NCBI GenBank assembly: GCA_019348135.1
Contig: JAHWJY010000013.1
Location: forward strand, 1-44,606
Origin: Actinomycetota bacterium
GTDB lineage: Bacteria > Actinomycetota > Nitriliruptoria > Nitriliruptorales > Nitriliruptoraceae
DNA length: 44,606 nt
Direction of reading: 5' to 3'
Under the pieces are notes generated by a model. That model ran no database searches. It saw only the letters and a list, made by a program, of their open reading frames with translations, and was not told the origin of the DNA. The position numbers and the translations under genes are program-made. Shown one piece after another: positions 40,453 through 44,606 of the stretch; the first letter of the stretch is position 1, and every line of letters starts with the position of its first letter.

Positions 40453-40875
40453 TCAGGAGTCGTCGTCGCCCTCGTCCTCGCCGCCACCGTCGTCGCCGCT
40501 GCCGCCGCCGAAGGCCGACTTGATGCGCTGCTTGCTGTTCTCGATCAGGTCGCCGCCCCGGTCGCTCGCCCCCTGCAGCGCGCCCTTCGTCTTGGCCTCG
40601 GCTCCCTTCTCCTGGAGCCCCCCGACGATGTCCGTGAGGGACGCGTCGTACTCGTCGGCCTTCCCTCTGATGTCGAGGCGGTCGACCGCCTCGGCGAAGT
40701 GCAGGTAGGTGTCGACGCTCGCGACCACGATCCGGGCGTCGATCGTGAGGAGTTCGATGCCGACGAGCGACACGCGGACGAACGCGTCGATCACCAACCC
40801 CTTGTCGAGGATGATGTCGACGACCTCCGCGAGGCTGCCGGACGGCGGACGGCGGGCGAGTGATGTGGCGCTCAC
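40453..40875 (-). CDS. gvpA: gas vesicle structural protein GvpA with long charged tail
   Basis: GTG 40875 follows GGGAG. Residues 14-67 are nearly canonical Gvp[51 protein letters not shown]. GvpA makes the rib of the vesicle wall. The protein runs on to 140 residues; the tail (70-140) is hydrophilic and ends in a Gly/Asp/Glu-rich stretch. Streptomyces GvpA also has a C-terminal extension. No second gvpA copy and no gvpC are present. Confidence 0.92.
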   Translation of the reverse strand: MSATSLARRPPSGSLAEVVDIILDKGLVIDAFVRVSLVGIELLTIDARIVVASVDTYLHFAEAVDRLDIRGKADEYDASLTDIVGGLQEKGAEAKTKGALQGASDRGGDLIENSKQRIKSAFGGGSGDDGGGEDEGDDDS

Positions 40876-40911
40876 GGTTCTGGCTCCCGGTTCGGCGTGC
40901 TCGAGGGTCGG

Positions 40912-41214
40912 CTAGCTGCGGTCCTCGTCGTCCCCGTCGTCGGCCTGCGCCTCGCGCCCCGAGACGAGCTCCTCGACGGTGTCGGCGATGGCCATCCTGG
41001 CGACGACCTGCTGAGCCCGGTCGATCATCCGCAGCGACGGGTAGCGCTGTCGCTCGGCGGCCGACAGGAGGACGTCGGCGTACACCTCGGCGGTCTCCCG
41101 GTCCGTGATCGACTCCTCGATGCGCTCGAGGAAGGCGTGGCTCGGGTACCGCTCGGATCCGGTGCGGTGCAGGAGGAGCTCGAGGTACCGCTGATGGGCT
41201 CGGTTCACCGGCAT
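40912..41214 (-). CDS. uncharacterised first gene of the gas vesicle operon (100 aa)
   Basis: ATG 41214 has GGAGGAG 5 bases upstream, so a longer version from 41283 is less likely. The product is helical and charged, with two similar segments: ERYPSHAFLERIEESI and QRYPSLRMIDRAQQVV, about 38 residues apart. The C-terminus is very acidic. I recognise no Gvp family. It lies 36 bases upstream of gvpA on the same strand and should be cotranscribed, so it may be a regulator or assembly factor. Confidence 0.68.
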   Translation of the reverse strand: MPVNRAHQRYLELLLHRTGSERYPSHAFLERIEESITDRETAEVYADVLLSAAERQRYPSLRMIDRAQQVVARMAIADTVEELVSGREAQADDGDDEDRS

Positions 41215-41245
41215 GTCCGCTCCTCCGTCTTCGGGATCGCGACAC

Positions 41246-41260
41246 CGAACCAGCGGTTCG
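41246..41260. promoter_or_regulatory. palindrome CGAACC-AGC-GGTTCG before the gas vesicle operon
   Basis: A perfect 6-3-6 palindrome lies 31 bases upstream of the first gene of the gvp operon (minus strand, start 41214). It is the most symmetrical element in the roughly 100-base gap after the MBL gene and a likely operator for the operon. Confidence 0.45.
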
Positions 41261-41315
41261 CTGTGGCCGCCGACGACACCCACGGCCGCGCGGGCACGGG
41301 CCGAAAGGCCTCCGG

Positions 41316-42185
41316 TCAGCCATCCGCCCGGTGGCGGTCGACCAGCGCGACGAGCCGGTCGTGCATGTCCTCACGGGTGGTCTCGTGGCGGCTGCCGTGG
41401 CCGGCGAGGACCGCACTGAAGCGGTGCTCCTCGGCCACCCGCGCGAGCGAGGCCAGCTGGACGTCCAGCGAGTACCAGGTCTGGCGCACGTGCACCGCGA
41501 GGTCCTCGTGCGTCCGGCTCCAGTACAGCGAGTCGCCGGTGAAGAGGAAGCGGTCCTCGAGCAGGAAAAGCACGCTCCCGCGCGTGTGCCCGGGGCAGGG
41601 GACGAGGACCAGCTCCGGCTGGACCTCGACGGGCTCGTCGCCGTCGACGACGTCGGTGGCGAACGGCGCCGCATCGGCGTCCGCGCGGTGGATCCACACG
41701 CGCGCGCCGAAGCGCTGCGCCCACCGCTCGGCGTCGGCGACGTCGTCGCGGTGGGTCAGCAGGACGTGTGCGAGACCCCCGTGGGCCGCGACGTGGTCGA
41801 CGAGCGGTCGCACGAACCGGGGGGAGTCGACGAGCACGTTCCCGGCGGGGCGCCGCACGAGGAAGCTGTTCGCCCCGTACGAGTCCGGGCTGTTGTAGCC
41901 GCAGTACGCCACGCCGTCGGCGAACTCGTGGGGGTAGAGACCGGGCGGGCGCGGCTGCGGCGGGTCGCGCCGGACGCTCTTCGTGGGGCACGCCAGGGCG
42001 GCGCGCCACATCCGTTCCTCCTCGGCCGGCGTGGTCGGCTGCCGGGTCACGACCGACTGCCGGTCGACGCGGGTGAACAGGTCCGGCGCGACCTGGCGCG
42101 TCGCATCGCAGTCGATGCAGCGCCGGTCGACGAACCACGGGCCGGCGACGTTGCCCGGGTGCCGTTCGCTGCCGCTCGCTCGCAT
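41316..42185 (-). CDS. ferredoxin-like domain fused to MBL-fold metallo-hydrolase
   Basis: The 289-residue protein begins with a short ferredoxin-like segment with C23 and C26 (DRRCIDCDATRQVAPDLF) and C66 (ALACPTKSV). An MBL fold follows, with THRDDVAD (144-151) replacing HxHxDH, PGHTRGS (198-204) and FTGDSLYW (215-222). Three cysteines fit a single cluster with one non-Cys ligand or a degenerate ferredoxin. MBL members with THxDDVAD bind metals and act as hydrolases, oxygen-related enzymes or nucleases. The function of this fusion is not known to me. It is separate from the gvp operon. Confidence 0.8.
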   Translation of the reverse strand: MRASGSERHPGNVAGPWFVDRRCIDCDATRQVAPDLFTRVDRQSVVTRQPTTPAEEERMWRAALACPTKSVRRDPPQPRPPGLYPHEFADGVAYCGYNSPDSYGANSFLVRRPAGNVLVDSPRFVRPLVDHVAAHGGLAHVLLTHRDDVADAERWAQRFGARVWIHRADADAAPFATDVVDGDEPVEVQPELVLVPCPGHTRGSVLFLLEDRFLFTGDSLYWSRTHEDLAVHVRQTWYSLDVQLASLARVAEEHRFSAVLAGHGSRHETTREDMHDRLVALVDRHRADG

Positions 42186-42223
42186 GGCCCGACGCTACCC
42201 CTCGACAGGGGACCGCGGAGCGC

Positions 42224-42279
42224 TTGACAGAAGGAGGTGAACGGTGTTGAGTTATCGACGTTCACTTACCAACGTTCAC
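42224..42279 (+). promoter_or_regulatory. MMPL promoter region with three GTGAACG-type half-sites
   Basis: TTGACA at 42224-42229 is a perfect -35 box. GTGAACG lies at 42237-42243, and its complement CGTTCAC at 42259-42265 and 42273-42279, giving one inverted and one direct pair. This looks like a TetR-family operator; a gene with a TetR-like start follows the MMPL gene. No strong -10 is evident at the ideal spacing. Confidence 0.5.
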
Positions 42280-42297
42280 CTCAGATCGGGATCGCCG

Positions 42298-44541
42298 ATG
42301 TCTCCCCGCTCCGTCCCCCTCGCCGTCCGCCGCCCGTGGCTCGTCGTCGCCGCCGCCGGCGTCCTGCTCGCCCTCGCCGGCGTCTTCGGCGGCAGCGTCG
42401 CCGAACTGCTCGTCTCGGGCGGGTTCGAGGACCCGGCCGCCGAGTCGTCGACCGCCGCCGACCTGGTGGCCGATCGCTTCGACGCCGGCGTGCCGAACCT
42501 CGTCGCGGTCGTGGACGCCGGTGACCGCTCCGTCGACGACCCGGCCGTCGCCGACGCCGGCCTCGCGCTGACCTCCGCGCTCGCCGCGGAGGACGGCGTG
42601 GCCGAGGTCGCGTCGTACTGGAGCCTCGGCAACGCCCCCCCGCTGCGCAACGACGACGGCACGAAGGCGATGGTGCTCGTCCGGCTCGGCGGGACCGAGA
42701 ACGAGGTCCTCGACCGCGCCGGCGAGCTGCTCGAGGCCTACGACGGCCCCCGCGGTGACCTGGTGGTCGACGTCGGCGGCCAGGCGGCGACCTTCGCCGA
42801 GGTGAACACCGTCATCGAGGAGGACCTCGTCACCGCCGAGATGATCGCGCTGCCGATCACGCTCGTGCTGCTCGTGCTCGTGTTCGGCAGCGTCGTCGCG
42901 GGCCTGCTGCCGCTCGGGATCGGCGGGTTCGCCATCCTCGGCACCTTCGGCGTCCTGCGGATCATCGCGTCGGTCACCGACGTGTCGATCTTCGCGCTCA
43001 ACTTCACCACCGCCATCGGGCTCGGGCTCGCCATCGACTACGCGCTGCTGATCGTGTCTCGCTACCGGGAGGAGCTCGCCGCGGGCTTCGACGTCGCCAG
43101 CGCGGTCACACGGACCGTCCGCACCGCGGGCCGGACCGTGGTGTTCAGCGCCGCCACCGTCGCGTCGTCGCTCGCCGCCCTGCTCGTCTTCCGCATCTCG
43201 TTCCTGCGCTCCTTCGCCTACGCCGGCATCGCGGTCGTCGCGCTCGCCGCCGTCGGCGCCGTGATCGTCCTCCCGGCCGTGCTGCGGCTCGTGGGGCACG
43301 ACGTCGACCGGCTGCGGGTCCGCAAGCCCCGCACGGTCAGCGAGACCGAGGGCATGTGGCACCGCATCGCCGTCACCGTCATGCGTCGGCCGGTCCCGGT
43401 CGCGACGCTCGCGATCGGCTTCCTCGCCGTCCTGGGGCTGCCGTTCCTCGGCGTCGAGCTCGGCTTCCCCGACGACCGCGTGCTGCCGGCCTCGGCCGAG
43501 ACCCGCAGCGTCGGCGACACGATCCGGGCCGAGTTCAGCTCGAACGAGGCCGGGGCCCTCAACGTCGTCGCCGACGGGGTCGACGCGGGCGCAGAGGCCG
43601 AGGCCGTCGACGCCTACGCCCGGTCGCTGTCGCAGCTCGACGGGGTCGCGCGCGTGGACGCCGCCACCGGCATCTACGTGGCGGGGGCGCAGCTCGTCCC
43701 GGCGAACCCGATGTCGGCGCGCTTCGCCGCCCCGGACGCCACCTACCTGTCCGTCGTCCCCAGCGTCGAGCCCATCTCGCCGGCGGGCGAGGCGCTCGTC
43801 GAGGAGGTCCGGCTGCTGCCCGCCCCGTTCGAGGTGGTCGTCGGCGGCGGTCCCGCCGAGCTCGTGGACGGCAAGGCCGGCCTGCTCGACCAGCTGCCCC
43901 TGGCACTCCTCGTCATCGCGCTCGTGACCTTCGCCGTGCTGTTCCTGCAGTTCGGGTCGATCCTGGTCCCGGTCAAGGCGATCGTGCTGAACCTGCTGAG
44001 CCTGTCGGCGACGTTCGGCGCGATGGTGTGGATCTTCCAGGACGGCCACCTCGCCGGCGTCCTCGGGTTCACCCCGACCGGCTCGCTCGTCGCCACCATG
44101 CCCGTGCTGATGTTCTGCATCGCCTTCGGGCTGTCGATGGACTACGAGGTGTTCCTCCTGTCGCGCATCAAGGAGGAGTACGACCGCACCGGCGACAACG
44201 AGGCCTCGGTCGCGCTCGGGCTCGAGCGCACCGGCCGCATCGTCACCGCCGCGGCCGTGCTGATCTCGGTCGTGTTCCTGGCCTTCGCGACGAGCCGGGT
44301 GTCGTTCATGCAGATGTTCGGTCTCGGCATGGCGCTCGCGGTCATCGTCGACGCGTTCCTCATCCGCGCCGCGCTGGTGCCGGCGTTCATGCGCCTCGCC
44401 GGGGAGGCCAACTGGTGGGCGCCCGGGCCCATGCGTCGCTTCCACGACCGCTTCGGGCTGTCCGAGCACGTCGACCTCGGGGACGGGGACGACCTCGCGG
44501 TCCTGGCGCGCGACGAGCCTGTGGTACCAACCACCCCGTGA
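42298..44541 (+). CDS. MMPL-family RND-type transporter
   Basis: Two MMPL halves each carry the intramembrane proton-relay region: GLGLAIDYALLIVSRYREEL and FGLSMDYEVFLLSRIKEEYD. About 12 helices and two large extracytoplasmic loops give a 747-residue protein from ATG 42298. A GTG at 42244 with a perfect AAGGAGGTG Shine-Dalgarno would add 18 residues (MLSYRRSLTNVHLRSGSP), but this would put the repeated operator-like sites inside the gene. The choice is uncertain. Such proteins export lipids or drugs and are often controlled by a neighbouring TetR gene. Confidence 0.88.
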   Translation: MSPRSVPLAVRRPWLVVAAAGVLLALAGVFGGSVAELLVSGGFEDPAAESSTAADLVADRFDAGVPNLVAVVDAGDRSVDDPAVADAGLALTSALAAEDGVAEVASYWSLGNAPPLRNDDGTKAMVLVRLGGTENEVLDRAGELLEAYDGPRGDLVVDVGGQAATFAEVNTVIEEDLVTAEMIALPITLVLLVLVFGSVVAGLLPLGIGGFAILGTFGVLRIIASVTDVSIFALNFTTAIGLGLAIDYALLIVSRYREELAAGFDVASAVTRTVRTAGRTVVFSAATVASSLAALLVFRISFLRSFAYAGIAVVALAAVGAVIVLPAVLRLVGHDVDRLRVRKPRTVSETEGMWHRIAVTVMRRPVPVATLAIGFLAVLGLPFLGVELGFPDDRVLPASAETRSVGDTIRAEFSSNEAGALNVVADGVDAGAEAEAVDAYARSLSQLDGVARVDAATGIYVAGAQLVPANPMSARFAAPDATYLSVVPSVEPISPAGEALVEEVRLLPAPFEVVVGGGPAELVDGKAGLLDQLPLALLVIALVTFAVLFLQFGSILVPVKAIVLNLLSLSATFGAMVWIFQDGHLAGVLGFTPTGSLVATMPVLMFCIAFGLSMDYEVFLLSRIKEEYDRTGDNEASVALGLERTGRIVTAAAVLISVVFLAFATSRVSFMQMFGLGMALAVIVDAFLIRAALVPAFMRLAGEANWWAPGPMRRFHDRFGLSEHVDLGDGDDLAVLARDEPVVPTTP

Positions 44542-44606
44542 CCGATCCCGAGACCGCCCCGTCCCGTCCCCACCGCGCCCGGCGTGGCGAGGGCGACCGG
44601 CTCCGC
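44538..44606 (+). CDS. probable TetR-family regulator, N-terminal fragment
   Basis: The GTG at 44538 overlaps the MMPL stop (GTGA), and the frame stays open to the window edge, giving VTDPETAPSRPHRARRGEGD and three more residues. The Arg-rich RRGEGDRLR just before the expected first helix is common in TetR proteins. With only 23 residues this is a context-based call; the operator-like repeats at 42237-42279 support it. Confidence 0.45.
   Translation, partial: MTDPETAPSRPHRARRGEGDRLR

Noticed and set aside
42262-44469. Long open frame (735 codons) on the minus strand opposite the MMPL gene
   Set aside because: Its translation is His/Asp/Arg/Glu-rich with no domain, and the opposite strand holds a clear transporter. 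The same holds for antisense frames at 12145-13533, 14735-16147, 17516-18892 and 22374-23792.
44522-44529. TGGTACCA near the MMPL stop as a sixth FCD operator
   Set aside because: It lacks the 3-base spacer and the outer bases of the other sites and lies within coding sequence.
1-44606. tRNA, rRNA, CRISPR array, insertion sequence or prophage
   Set aside because: No cloverleaf, rRNA-like sequence, regularly spaced repeats, transposase or integrase frame was seen by reading through the window; a covariance-model search was not possible here.

Overview
This is a high-GC, densely coding actinobacterial-type window. Codon third positions are almost all G or C, GTG starts are very common, and many adjacent genes overlap by 1 or 4 bases. 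I see no rRNA, tRNA, CRISPR array, insertion sequence or integrase. The lineage cannot be fixed from the sequence; a free-living soil or aquatic member of the Actinomycetota is the best guess.

About 1-26 kb is a catabolic island for aromatic carboxylic acids. Its left end (1-5.6 kb) has an RpiB-type isomerase and an NMT1-like (4,5-dihydroxyphthalate decarboxylase-like) gene on the minus strand. Divergent to them are a zinc alcohol dehydrogenase, a CHA aldolase (LigK/RraA type), a 4-oxalomesaconate hydratase (LigJ type) and a second NMT1-like gene. Next, an eight-gene minus-strand operon (5.9-11.9 kb) carries the protocatechuate ortho-cleavage pathway: pcaC, pcaH, pcaG, pcaI, pcaJ, pcaB, pcaD and a class II aldolase-family protein that may decarboxylate a dihydroxyphthalate. 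From 12 to 26 kb there follow a cupin plus an ABC importer (fused permease and ATPase), a methyltransferase and a dehydrogenase, the importer's likely lipoprotein, two related MFS transporters, and a four-gene ThDP-enzyme operon. A GntR/FCD regulator and a divergent bicupin protein close the island.

The unifying observation is a repeated operator, TATGGT-N3-ACCATA, found at five places between 11.98 and 25.91 kb. Each site lies in front of a transcription unit of this island, and one lies in front of the GntR/FCD gene. This matches the known FadR/FCD operator pattern (TGGT-N3-ACCA). It suggests one regulator controls ring cleavage, transport, two uncharacterised cupin proteins and the ThDP operon.

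The region 27-37 kb is more ordinary. It holds an AAA-type ATPase next to a sirtuin, a complete branched-chain-amino-acid-type ABC importer (G, F, H, M, K), an AlkZ-like winged-helix protein and a secreted alpha/beta hydrolase. The region 37.2-41.2 kb is a gas vesicle operon: an uncharacterised 100-residue protein, gvpA, gvpF, gvpG, a SAP-gvpO protein, gvpJ, gvpL and a gene that appears to fuse gvpS and gvpK. The window ends with a ferredoxin-MBL protein, an MMPL transporter and the first codons of what is probably its TetR regulator.
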